Below are positions 49,190 through 58,900 of a stretch of 64,000 bases of DNA, piece after piece. The stretch's first letter is position 1, and each line of letters opens with the position of its first letter. The notes beneath the pieces were generated by a model, which was not told where the DNA came from, made no database searches, and worked only from the letters and a program-made list of their open reading frames with translations. A program made the position numbers and the translations under genes. The DNA is taken from assembly GCF_009746715.1 (NCBI RefSeq), contig NZ_VRKW01000004.1, positions 369,310 through 433,309 of the forward strand, in the 5' to 3' direction. Source of the stretch: Ketobacter sp. MCCC 1A13808. Lineage in GTDB: Bacteria; Pseudomonadota; Gammaproteobacteria; Pseudomonadales; Ketobacteraceae.

Positions 49190-49630
49190 ATGAGTCAATA
49201 TTCACATATATTGTTAGCGGCCGATTTCAATCAGGAATCAGAAGATGTCTCAGCCCGCGCCGCCGCCCTAAAAGACACGTTCTCCGCCACCCTCAGTATT
49301 ATTCATGTACTGGAGCCCATCTCGATAGCCTATGGGGGCGAATTTCCGGTAGACCTGGGGGATTTACATAAGGAACTTGAAAAACAGGCAGAATCCCAAT
49401 TAAAAGAGCTGGGAGCGCAGTTAGGTGTTCCCCCTGAACGCCAATATCTGGAAGTGGGTATAACCGAGAAGGAAATTCTCAGAGTCGGAAAAGAAAAGCA
49501 TGTGGATTTGATTGTGATGGGCAGCCATGGCCGTCATGGTTTGGCGTTGTTATTGGGTTCAACCGCAAACGCTGTGCTGCACCACGCAGAAATTGACGTC
49601 CTCGCGGTGCGCATTAAAAAGTCAAAATAA
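49190..49630 (+). CDS. Universal stress protein UspA family
   Basis: A 146-residue single-domain Usp. It has the fold's opening strand (HILLAADFNQESED), the conserved VMGSHGRHGLALLLGSTANAVLHHA nucleotide motif, read in part as GSHGRHGLALLLGS, which predicts ATP binding, and the last strand VDVLAVRI. AAGGATGA precedes the ATG. Its stop region overlaps that of the convergent gene by nine bases. Stress role is by family. Confidence 0.92.
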   Translation: MSQYSHILLAADFNQESEDVSARAAALKDTFSATLSIIHVLEPISIAYGGEFPVDLGDLHKELEKQAESQLKELGAQLGVPPERQYLEVGITEKEILRVGKEKHVDLIVMGSHGRHGLALLLGSTANAVLHHAEIDVLAVRIKKSK

Positions 49631-50335
49631 GCCCTGAACGCGTACATCGATGGCAGGTGATTCCAGCTCATCTGTCATCAGTTCCCGCACTTTCTGCAAC
49701 TGACCCTCCAGCGAATAACTAACGCTGGACGCCATATCCAGAAAGCTCAACAACGCTTTCAGATTAGAATCACCATCACACGCGTCTTTCATTCGTTCCC
49801 ACAGCGCCTGATTCAGGGTCTGTAATTCCACGTTGAGACTGATCAAGCCCTGCAACTCCCAGTCCGGCCGCTTGCCTTCCCGGTAATTAAAATACTGACG
49901 CAATAAATACAGCGCCGTCGAACGAATGATAAAGTCATCCTGGGTGGCAAAGGGTAAATGATTGCGGGCATTGGGTTTTAACTGATGCAGAATGGGGCAA
50001 TCACTGGTGGCCATTATCAGCCCCATTAACGAACGTAAGCCCTCCTCTAACGAGGTTTGTTTGTAATATTCTCGCTCGGGCGTAACGACGCTGACACCGG
50101 ATTGCTTGATTGCTGGTAAACCCTGAAAATCGGTCACTACTTTAGCTAAATCGACCGCGGCTGGGCAATATTCACAATCTTTTACCGTTAACGGGCAGTT
50201 AGGGCATTGCTTATGCCTGAGTTTGGTCCATTCCGGTATGTCTTCCCGCTTTTGTCTGAAATCAAACTCCCGATCCACATCCACATCGTACTCAAGTGGT
50301 TGATTTTCTATGTCAAATCGGTAATGAATGTTCAT
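49622..50335 (-). CDS. Hypothetical protein with Cys-rich motif
   Basis: A 237-residue protein. The N-terminus alternates like a small beta sheet (IHYRFDIENQPLEYDVDV), then CPNCPL and CEYCP occur within about 16 residues, a possible metal site, followed by a largely helical region. I recall similar uncharacterised proteins but no function. It converges on uspA and is upstream of the MOSC gene on the same strand, 112 bases away, so perhaps not in one transcript. Confidence 0.7.
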   Translation of the reverse strand: MNIHYRFDIENQPLEYDVDVDREFDFRQKREDIPEWTKLRHKQCPNCPLTVKDCEYCPAAVDLAKVVTDFQGLPAIKQSGVSVVTPEREYYKQTSLEEGLRSLMGLIMATSDCPILHQLKPNARNHLPFATQDDFIIRSTALYLLRQYFNYREGKRPDWELQGLISLNVELQTLNQALWERMKDACDGDSNLKALLSFLDMASSVSYSLEGQLQKVRELMTDELESPAIDVRVQGLF

Positions 50336-50447
50336 ACTTTACGTCTCTTAACCGGGCTTATTCCGGTATCGCCTGTTTCTTACAGTGTAGACGTGTGCTC
50401 CTTGGATGCCACCAGCCGGCCTATAACTTAACCTCTTGATGGTTGAT

Positions 50448-51248
50448 TCAGCGCAGGGGTAAGGCTCTGGCAATATCCCCTACTCTCACCACCCCTGGCT
50501 TGGATACCAGCAAATTCTGCCCGAAAAAAACCTGTCCATCCTGTTGACGAAATTGCTTCAAGGTACGAAATACCTCTGGCTGCTTGCTGCCGGTTTCAGG
50601 ATCAATAGTAGGTATGGCACAACGGGAACAGGGCTTGGCTACTACAAATTCCGCTTCACCGACGATCAGCCGTTGCCAAGTGTCTTCTTGCCAGGGTTGC
50701 TCTCCATCCAATACCAAATTGGGACGAAAGCGATTCATCCCAACCGTATACCCCAAGCGGAGGTTAAGGTCTTGCAATGACTCTTCGGTGGTCAGCAGTA
50801 GTGGAAAACCATCGGCAAAACTCACCGTTTCCCGGTTTTCTGCATAAGCGGTATCAACCAATCGCCGAGACTGCTCCGGCATAAAGACTAAACGGCAAGG
50901 AATGCCCAATTGATTGCTCAGCCACTCGCTCAATTCGGCTCGACCTTCCAAAGCTACGCACTGATCGCGCCAGACCGAAACAGTAACAGGCGTTTCGTAA
51001 TTAAATTCTCGGGAACTGAACTGCAATTCAGAACCATCAGGAACCGTCAGGGTAACCTGATCCTGATCCATCGACGTGCGGATTAGTGCCATTTTGGCGT
51101 ATTGCCGCTGCGTTATAAACCGGCCCTGCTCGTCCACCACCATCCAGCGCCGATCCCATTGCGGGCCAAAACGATCAACAGCGTAGGATTGGACTGAAAT
51201 ACCACCCAGAGATTTTACCGGATGAATAAAAAGCTGGGTTACTCTCAA
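50448..51248 (-). CDS. MOSC domain protein (YcbX-like)
   Basis: A 266-residue protein with the MOSC N-terminal beta-barrel (VTQLFIHPVKSLGGISV, DRRWMVVDEQGRFITQRQ) and the C-terminal MOSC domain with its conserved cysteine (KPCSRCAIP). YcbX-type proteins reduce N-hydroxylated bases using a molybdenum cofactor. No ferredoxin domain is fused here. It overlaps the stop end of a response-regulator gene by four bases (the ATGA arrangement), so the two are translationally coupled. Confidence 0.88.
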   Translation of the reverse strand: MRVTQLFIHPVKSLGGISVQSYAVDRFGPQWDRRWMVVDEQGRFITQRQYAKMALIRTSMDQDQVTLTVPDGSELQFSSREFNYETPVTVSVWRDQCVALEGRAELSEWLSNQLGIPCRLVFMPEQSRRLVDTAYAENRETVSFADGFPLLLTTEESLQDLNLRLGYTVGMNRFRPNLVLDGEQPWQEDTWQRLIVGEAEFVVAKPCSRCAIPTIDPETGSKQPEVFRTLKQFRQQDGQVFFGQNLLVSKPGVVRVGDIARALPLR

Positions 51249-51694
51249 GTTTTCACACTACAAAACTCGGCTTTTCCGAACCAATAACTAAGAATCAGAC
51301 CGGTCACCTCGACTAATTCTTCGTATAAAGCCGGCTTGGTAAAAAATGTGTTCCCGCCACTCTCATAAGTCATTTTGACGTCTTCATCGGCACTGGAGGT
51401 TGTGAAAATAATCACAGGAATATGTTTAAACCTATCGTTCTTTTTTATTTCCTGCAACGCTTCCCGGCCATCCATCTTAGGCATATTCAGATCCAGCATG
51501 ATCACAACCGGGCAAGGCTGGAGTGAAGGTAGGATTTGCAGTAGTTCATCTCCATCGTTCACGAAAATAATATCGCTCACGCTCATGCCATTGTCCACAA
51601 GTGCGTCTCTAATTAGCAATTGATCGTCCAGATCGTCTTCCGCCACGACCAGGAATGGGTGCGACTTCAGTTCAACAGAGGTAGTCATTGGCAT
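51245..51694 (-). CDS. Stand-alone response regulator (receiver domain)
   Basis: A 149-residue single CheY-like receiver of the Rcp1 type, without output domain. The acidic pocket (AEDDLDD), the phosphoacceptor Asp68 in MLDLNMPKMDG, the FTTSS and the conserved lysine in FFTKPA are all present. No histidine kinase is nearby. The MOSC gene overlaps its 3' end by four bases. Two ATGs at the beginning (MPMTT) are possible starts. Confidence 0.9.
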   Translation of the reverse strand: MPMTTSVELKSHPFLVVAEDDLDDQLLIRDALVDNGMSVSDIIFVNDGDELLQILPSLQPCPVVIMLDLNMPKMDGREALQEIKKNDRFKHIPVIIFTTSSADEDVKMTYESGGNTFFTKPALYEELVEVTGLILSYWFGKAEFCSVKT

Positions 51695-51859
51695 TGTGCG
51701 GCATTCCTTCGGATGAATGTTATTGTCTAGATGCGTGTTACACTGCGCCGGTCAATTTAAGGTTGGCCGATGCACGCTATTTGCAGCCTTTGTTGTTCAC
51801 TACCTGCCTGGAACGACGTGCATTAATTGATACCTTACCCTCAATCATAACACAGGATT

Positions 51860-51904
51860 TATTAATATAGTCATATTGAATCCCATGATATAACTATATT
51901 AATA
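51860..51904. promoter_or_regulatory. Symmetric AT-rich operator before the repressor gene
   Basis: TATTAATATAGT and ACTATATTAATA are perfect inverted copies with their centres 33 bases apart, about three helical turns. Each contains the palindrome TATTAATA. The right copy ends 12 bases before the repressor ATG. The position suggests an autoregulatory operator, but no binding is proven. Confidence 0.7.
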
Positions 51905-51916
51905 TACCGAGACAAA

Positions 51917-52711
51917 ATGACAAAACGTGAATCGACTAAATCCAGATTGATACAACTCCGCGAACTCCTGTCTCTATCGCAAAAGGACTTTTCTGACAGC
52001 ATAGGGATTACCCAGGGTGCGCTTTCCCGGCTGGAGACCGGAAAATCCAAATTGTCACTGGATACGCTCACTCAAATAAGTCAGGTCTTCAACATCAACT
52101 GCAACTGGTTGATTAATGGTCAAGGAAATCAATTTTTGAGCGGTAATAAAAATAATAGTGAAAATGAACGTAAGCAGTCGGTGATCACCCGGGATATCAA
52201 TGACAGTATTCTGATTCCCATGATTAAAGAGGAGGCTCAAGCCGGATACATCAAAAATTGCCAGGACGTGGAGTACCTGAAAACTTTAGATGTTTATAAA
52301 ATTCCGGGATACGAGGAAGGCAATTACCGACTGTTTGAAATCAGCGGTGATAGCATGACCCCTACCATCTATCCCAGAGAGATAGTGGTAAGTGAGTTCA
52401 TTGACGATTGGGATAAAATTGAAAATGGCTCCATCTGTATTGTGATCAGTGAAGAAGGCATTATCGCCAAGCGAGTTTACTTTTATGAAGAGGACAAAGG
52501 TTTTCTCATTCTAAAAAGTGATAACGCCGAATTCAAAACCTACTCACTGCCCTTATCGGAGGTTATTGAGCTTTGGAAGATCCAGGCAAAAATCACCAGT
52601 GTTTTTGTTAAAAACCACCTGGTTGATGCAAATAAAATGGAAGCGCTCGAATCCGATATTAAGACCCTAAAAGAACAGGTTCAGAAGCTGTCTCAAAAAG
52701 TAGAAGAATAG
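51917..52711 (+). CDS. XRE-family repressor with LexA-like S24 peptidase domain
   Basis: A 264-residue regulator. Residues 8-68 form a helix-turn-helix (LSQKDFSDSIGITQGALSRLE). The C-terminal part is S24: the possible self-cleavage bond Ala109-Gly110 in EAQAGY, catalytic Ser146 in SGDSMTPTIYPRE and Lys185 in IIAKRVY. It ends in a coiled coil (MEALESDIKTLKEQVQKLSQ). It is more AT-rich than its neighbours and the AQAGY motif recalls Bacteroidetes S24 regulators, so transfer is possible. The symmetric operator lies just upstream. RecA-responsive cleavage, as in phage repressors, is plausible but unproven; no phage genes are nearby. Confidence 0.87.
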   Translation: MTKRESTKSRLIQLRELLSLSQKDFSDSIGITQGALSRLETGKSKLSLDTLTQISQVFNINCNWLINGQGNQFLSGNKNNSENERKQSVITRDINDSILIPMIKEEAQAGYIKNCQDVEYLKTLDVYKIPGYEEGNYRLFEISGDSMTPTIYPREIVVSEFIDDWDKIENGSICIVISEEGIIAKRVYFYEEDKGFLILKSDNAEFKTYSLPLSEVIELWKIQAKITSVFVKNHLVDANKMEALESDIKTLKEQVQKLSQKVEE

Positions 52712-52959
52712 TGTAGGTCTTGCTCTCGAAGGCCTCCTGCACTTAGATTGCCATTGCCCTGCCACACAACACCCGTAAATACCCAACCAGCGGCTCAATT
52801 TCTACCCCTCATTTTTTGCCTAATCCCCTGATACAACTAGAATTATTTGAGTGAAGCCAAATTCGATTACCAACGAGCACTGAATGACATCTAGATGTTT
52901 CCAAGGAACCCTGCTGGCGGATGCCTTCCTGAATAAAAAGCTTGTCAGGTAGATTAGGT

Positions 52960-53622
52960 ATGACGTCCCGATACCGGATACTCACCTATATATCTGCCCT
53001 GGCAATTTCCTTAGCTGTCATTGCTGAACCCACTGACAGTCGCTTTCTAAAGGAAGCGGAAGCACTCTATGGCAAGCAGGGCTCGGATACAGTTCGCCGC
53101 TGGAAAGACATGTTGGACAATGCCGGAAAAACGGGGACAAACGAAAAGCTGCTAATGGTAAATGACTTCTTTAACCAAAATGTTGCGTTCCGGAGCGACC
53201 AGGAAATCTGGGGCAAATCCGATTATTGGGCAACCCCGCTGCAAACTATGGGTATTCAGCAGGGAGATTGCGAAGACTTTAGCATTGCAAAATACGTGTC
53301 GTTACTGAAACTGGGCATCCCCGATGAACAACTGCGCCTGGTTTATGTAAAGGCGGATATTGGCCTATCCAAGCCACAAGCACATATGGTTGTCGCCTAT
53401 TACACTACACCTACATCAGAACCGTTCATATTAGATAATTTGAGCACTGAAATACGCCCGGCCTCTCAACGATCTGATCTGGTACCTGTATTCAGTTTTA
53501 ACAGCAACGGATTATGGATTGGCAATGACAGTAAAGCGAAAGCGAATAAACCGGAAACAAGACTCTCCAGATGGCGGGATGTATTGCTGAGAATGCGGGC
53601 AGAGGGACTTGATACATTATGA
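52960..53622 (+). CDS. lapG: Periplasmic cysteine protease LapG
   Basis: LapG is a transglutaminase-like protease that clips the N-terminal part of the adhesin LapA and so releases it from the outer membrane. The 220-residue product has a signal peptide (ILTYISALAISLAVIA), then the catalytic Cys in QQGDCEDFSIAKYVSLLKL, cut here to QGDCEDFSIAKYVSLL, the His in PQAHMVVAY and the Asp in FILDNL. I chose the ATG with AGGT upstream; an in-frame TTG lies six codons earlier. It is 23 bases before lapD, and lapD in turn sequesters it when c-di-GMP is high. Confidence 0.92.
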   Translation: MTSRYRILTYISALAISLAVIAEPTDSRFLKEAEALYGKQGSDTVRRWKDMLDNAGKTGTNEKLLMVNDFFNQNVAFRSDQEIWGKSDYWATPLQTMGIQQGDCEDFSIAKYVSLLKLGIPDEQLRLVYVKADIGLSKPQAHMVVAYYTTPTSEPFILDNLSTEIRPASQRSDLVPVFSFNSNGLWIGNDSKAKANKPETRLSRWRDVLLRMRAEGLDTL

Positions 53623-53645
53623 ACATTGGTTGGATGATATAAGTT

Positions 53646-55574
53646 ATGTCACTACACAAACAGCTTTGGATATCTATTTTAGCAATGATGTCAGCCGCTT
53701 TCATCGGCAGTTTTTTTGTTAGCAGCCTTTCTGCAAAGTACTACCTTGAAGAACAGCTATTCAGAAGCAATATCGATAATGTAACCTCCATTGCACTGTC
53801 CTTGAGTCAAACTGCTGATGACCACATGACCTCTGAATTAGTGATTAACTCTCAATTTGATATCGGGCACTACCAATTCATAAAGTTGGATTTTGTTGAC
53901 GGTAGCTCTATCAATGTAGAAGCAGATAATAGTGATTTTAAAGAAGCCCCCAAGTGGCTTATGAAATTATTCCCTATCAGTATTCAACCCGGTATTGCTC
54001 AAGTAAATGACGGCTGGAAGCAAATTGGCACCCTTTCGTTAAGCAGTCAAACCCGGTTCGGATATAAACAGCTTTGGAATAACACAAAGCGCCTCACTTA
54101 CTATTTTTTGGCGGTATCCGTTCTGTGCGGAATCATCGGTTCGCTTCTACTTAAGATTATCATACGACCTCTAAATAGAACCGTTGAGCATGCGCAAGCC
54201 ATCGGAGAAAGACGGTTTATTACTACTCAGGAACCCCGCACAACCGAATTCAAAGAAGTGGTTCGATCAATGAATAAGTTGTCTGCCCATGTTCGAAAGA
54301 TGCTGGATGATGAATCGAAAAAGCTGGATAGCTGGCGCAAGGATATGCAACACGACACGATAACCGGCATTCTTAACAGAGAACCGGTACTCGGACACCT
54401 CCGCGCCTATTTACAGAATGACGACGACAGCGCATACGGCGCACTCATTACAATACGTATCAGTGACCTGTTCAGTCTGAATAAAACCGAAGGCCGCCAA
54501 ACGATGGACGCCATGCTAAAACGCTTTGGCGCAGTACTCCAGCGAGAGTGCGAGGACAGGGTCAGCGGTAAGGCGGTGGCCGGTAGATTGAACGGATCGG
54601 ATTTTCTTATCATTATCCCCGGTGACAACGTCCCACCAGAATCCGGAAAAGAAATTTTGACCATGTTGCTTCAGGTGTGCCGCGAACTTGGTCTGCCTAA
54701 CGTCAAGTTGCTCGGGTCGTGCACCAGCTACCACTTCGGAGAAACCATCAGCACCCTGCTTACCCGCTTAGACAGCGTATTAGAAAGTGCAGGAAACGAT
54801 GACACGGATAGTTGTATATACGTCCCATCTCGTGTGGTGTCTGAAAATGAACGGACGGAGAAAGTTGATTGGAACGGGTTGCTGCAAAGTGCACTTAACG
54901 ACAAAAGGCTCACGCTTGAACGTTTCCCGGTCGTAAGCATTAGCAACCGGTTGATGCACTATGAAACACCGGCTCGCTTGCAAAGTGAAAATGGCCAATT
55001 GCTGATGGCGGGGGAATTCATGCCCCATATCAGCCGCCTGGGATTGGCGCCGCAGCTCGATTTGGTTGTAGTCGAACTCGCACTGGATATGATAGAGAAA
55101 CAAGGTGAACACATCGGGATCAACTTATCAGCTGGCTTGCTTTCTGATCTAGGCGCCATACGGCAATTAGTCGACATGTTGGAGCGTTTTGGAAATAAAG
55201 TTGAGTTACTGTGGCTCGAAGTACCTGAATTCGGCGTTTTCCAGAATCTGGAACGGTTTCGCTATTTGTGTCAGCTATTAAAACCCCTGAGATGCGTAAT
55301 AGGAATTGAACACGTATCTCAGGAAGTTACCCGGATCGGAGAACTTCACGACTTGGGCCTGGATTACGTCAAAATTGACAGGTCGTTGATACACGATATC
55401 GATACCAGTGTGCCTTACCAGGTATTTTTAAGAGGCTTCTGCACCATCCTTCATTCGATTGGATTGAAGGCAATAGCGGAAGGTGTCACAACCGAGGCTG
55501 AGTGGGAAGCCTTGAAGAAATTGGGGATAGACGGCGGTACAGGCACGTTTTTCCCCAAGGATTTTAAAGAGTAA
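53646..55574 (+). CDS. lapD: c-di-GMP receptor LapD
   Basis: LapD senses c-di-GMP in the cytosol and sequesters LapG through its periplasmic domain. The 642-residue protein has transmembrane helices near residues 8-28 and 150-172 around a periplasmic domain of about 120 residues. A HAMP region follows, then a degenerate GGDEF domain (NGSDF in place of GGDEF) and a degenerate EAL domain (YETPARLQ in place of the EAL motif). Both enzymatic motifs are lost, as expected of a receptor. It follows lapG within 24 bases. Confidence 0.93.
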   Translation: MSLHKQLWISILAMMSAAFIGSFFVSSLSAKYYLEEQLFRSNIDNVTSIALSLSQTADDHMTSELVINSQFDIGHYQFIKLDFVDGSSINVEADNSDFKEAPKWLMKLFPISIQPGIAQVNDGWKQIGTLSLSSQTRFGYKQLWNNTKRLTYYFLAVSVLCGIIGSLLLKIIIRPLNRTVEHAQAIGERRFITTQEPRTTEFKEVVRSMNKLSAHVRKMLDDESKKLDSWRKDMQHDTITGILNREPVLGHLRAYLQNDDDSAYGALITIRISDLFSLNKTEGRQTMDAMLKRFGAVLQRECEDRVSGKAVAGRLNGSDFLIIIPGDNVPPESGKEILTMLLQVCRELGLPNVKLLGSCTSYHFGETISTLLTRLDSVLESAGNDDTDSCIYVPSRVVSENERTEKVDWNGLLQSALNDKRLTLERFPVVSISNRLMHYETPARLQSENGQLLMAGEFMPHISRLGLAPQLDLVVVELALDMIEKQGEHIGINLSAGLLSDLGAIRQLVDMLERFGNKVELLWLEVPEFGVFQNLERFRYLCQLLKPLRCVIGIEHVSQEVTRIGELHDLGLDYVKIDRSLIHDIDTSVPYQVFLRGFCTILHSIGLKAIAEGVTTEAEWEALKKLGIDGGTGTFFPKDFKE

Positions 55575-55606
55575 TCGGATAGTCAGATGCATCCACTATT
55601 TTACAG

Positions 55607-55939
55607 TTAAAAGAATCCTTCATCTTCGTCTGATAATAGGTCCAGCTGCCCGGTTACTTTATTTCTAAGTGTTTGCCGTATTCTGACTTTAGCCTGCGCT
55701 TCAGAAGGCAGGTCGGTAAATCGGATGTAGTTTTTTGCTATCAACACATCAATCAAATCCTCGACGACGCGTATAAAGCCTAAGTCCGTCTCGCCCATCA
55801 AACCCTGTTGCTGAGTTAGCTGATACATAAAGCTTTTTAACTGGATATCATCATTTTCAATCTCTTCAGAAAAGTACTCGTCCCGCTGTTGGCAAACAGC
55901 AACGATGGCACCGGATTCATCTCTTTTAACAAAGGGCAT
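55607..55939 (-). CDS. Small conserved protein of the lap locus
   Basis: A 110-residue acidic protein beginning MPFVKRDESGAIVAV. Similar short proteins are annotated wrongly as tryptophan synthase beta-like; their function is unknown. I chose this ATG because AAGGA lies at the right distance, inside the longer frame. It starts 31 bases after the end of the adhesin gene on the same strand and converges on lapD. In P. fluorescens I recall a gene between lapD and lapA, so the position may be conserved. Confidence 0.75.
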   Translation of the reverse strand: MPFVKRDESGAIVAVCQQRDEYFSEEIENDDIQLKSFMYQLTQQQGLMGETDLGFIRVVEDLIDVLIAKNYIRFTDLPSEAQAKVRIRQTLRNKVTGQLDLLSDEDEGFF

Positions 55940-55970
55940 CACGTTTTCCTTCATATCTCAGCTGCACGAA

Positions 55971-58900
55971 TTAGAGGTCAGTTAAAAGCTTTCCGCTATT
56001 AATCAAATCCTGAATAATTGCATTTTGATCACCGCCGAACTGTGAAACCAAATCTACACCACTGAGCTCAATCGTCTGGTCTTCTGAAATGGCATTATAG
56101 ACACCGTCACTAAAACCGCCTGTACTACTGACATGTACGATGGTATTACCGCCCTGCTCTTCAACATATAAATATTCAGTCAGGCTGGACTCAGATTCAT
56201 CCACCAACAAATCCCTTAAATCAAGTACATCGGAAGATTCAAAATCGGTCACAACATCAGTCGATACCACCCCGAGAATCCCTCCGTCATTGAGTTCCCA
56301 GGCAAAAATATCCGATCCGAGCCCGCCGGTTAATGTGTCTTCACCGGTACCACCAATCAGCAGGTCATCGTCATCGCCACCATCAAGCGTGTCGTCACCC
56401 GCTCCGCCTACCAGAGCATCGGAACCTGACTGCCCATAAAGCGCATCATCAGTAGACCCCCCCACGAGAATTTCATCGTCTTCGGTGCCTATAATGGGAT
56501 TGCCGTCTCCAACAGAATGAATATCCACTTTTGTGCTATCGGAATGGCCGTCATCTTCAAGCGTGTACTCAAATCCGAGATCTGGACCTTCATAATTAGC
56601 ATTCGACGTATCAATGGACATATATAATTGATAATCGGTTGAGCTGGCGTCTGCTGTTGTTATCTGCACAAAATACTCGCCAGTGTCTCCTGCTGTATAT
56701 CCACCCCAAGGCTGACCGTTGTCGTCGATCGTTTCGAGATAAACGCCAGCAGCGTCATAGACATTGATTTGTACTGTTGAACTAGCGCCATCAATATCAA
56801 ACCAAATAAATTCACCCTCAGCTAATGAGATTTTCAACCAATCCTGATCGGAGCCACTGATGAGGCCGTTGTTTTCCAGCCTGCCAGTGTACGCTGCACT
56901 GTATCCACTCGTATCAAGCCCGGCAAGTGAAGAACCGTCTGCACCGAAATAGGATCGGGTAAAATCGAAAGCATTTGCAATCGAATTATTAAGTCCAATC
57001 GTTTCACTATCCCCACCCTGCTCGCTTATTTGAGTTGCAACAGCACTAAAATCCGATTCACTGAGCGGTGCATTCGCGCTTTCTACAATGAATTCCGTCG
57101 CGCCCGATCGTGACACTGAACCGCCAATAGGGTTGTCAACGGAAGCAACCTCAGCACTAATCCCGGCAGTATCATTGAATAACAACGCTTTGTCCGGAAT
57201 CACAATAACAGAACCATCCTCAACGTTGGTCAGGAGTGTGTCACGATTCGCATCCAACGCTGGTGTATATTCCAGATTGATTGTTAAGTCTGCTGTGATG
57301 GAATCACCGTCTCCATCAATAGCTGTAATGGTAAATACCTCTTGTTCGCCCACGGTCGTTTCGTCATAACCGACCTGATAGAAATATTCACCACTCACAT
57401 AGTTCACAGTGAGCTTACCACCCAAGGCTGTGTTCACTACGACACTATCACTCACTCCCGGATTGTAGGTATATGTCTGCCCATCTATGACCACACTTTG
57501 AATGTAGCCACCATCGGCTCCGACATACAAACCTGCAGCGCCTTCACCAGCCAATATAGATATAGACCCGGAAATAATACCGGTATCCAGTGTGCTCAAC
57601 AGTGTGGTAGCCAGTCCGTTGGCGTCAGAAACCTGGATAGCATAGTCTTCCACACCGTCGCCGTTGTAATCGACATTAGGGTAAGCGATTGGCTCAAGCG
57701 AATCGACGCTAACCCTTCCGATACCGATACCAAAGGACATATCTACGTTGTTGTCATCAAGGAACGTTTCCCAAGTAGTTTGCTGTGCACCTGACACGCC
57801 ATAATTGTTGGTCGGCTCACCATCTGAAATAAAGTAGACCAGCGTCTTGTCCCCTGCTGGGGGAGCAAAATCATTCATCACCTCATCAAGAGCTGTACTG
57901 TAATGAGTACCTCCGTTCGGAGTTACTCCTGACAAATACTCATTGGCTCCATTCAAATCATCAGTGTACCACTGGGAACTAGTCACGTTATCAGAAAAAT
58001 CGACGATCTGGATGTTGACATTCCCTATAACGTCATAAGACTCAAACAACTGTTCTAATGCATCTCTGGCTATGTCCATTCGTACACTATCGGGATCAAA
58101 TCCATTTGCATTACTGTTTCGTCCATTGACATCCCATCCCATACTGCCGGATCGGTCTAACACGATTACCAGATTATATGTTTGAGCGGCACCATCTGAG
58201 GAAAGCGTTTTCTCTGTATCATTGCTGATAGGAGCGTCATCAACAATATTGATAGTTAGCTCACTGCTGCTTGAAGCGGTTCCATTGCTAAGTGTGTAGC
58301 CGAAAACCTCACTGGAGTCATCGCCCGATAAATTATTCGAGTCGATGGTATATTCATAATCCCCCGCTTTAACATTATTGGCCGCATCATCCCGGGTATA
58401 CACAATCAATGAACCTTGCGGTGAATCAACAAATATTCTTCCGGCACTATCCGGTGTGTAAGTAACACCATCGAACACGATTTCAGTGATACTGGTTTCT
58501 GCTGATACTGCCTCATCGTTATCCAGTAAGTTGCCTTCGCTGGTAGCAGAGCGAACTCCATACTCAGTGCCAGATTGGAGTGATGATTCATACGCAGTAT
58601 TGGTGTCAGCTACGGCCACTGAAAGTGCACTGTGATCTACCACCAGCTCTGCACTCGAAGTATCTCCGTCTGCATCGATTATGGTGTAATTGAATGATTC
58701 GCTGAATTCAGGGTCAGTCACATATTCCAAACTGGTAATATTATAATCATCATTGTTATCTGATGCACTCATCACCAGATACTGAAATGCTGATTCGGTG
58801 TTGACCTGAACCTGCGTGGTACCTCCAGCAAAGATTCCTGAATCAACCAAATTGAAGTTCGAGTCGTAGGCATACCAAACCCCGCCATCATCTGCAGACA

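Noticed and set aside
51917..52711. Evidence of an integrated phage around the S24 repressor
   Set aside because: No integrase, structural genes or attachment repeats were found; neighbours are ordinary chromosomal genes.
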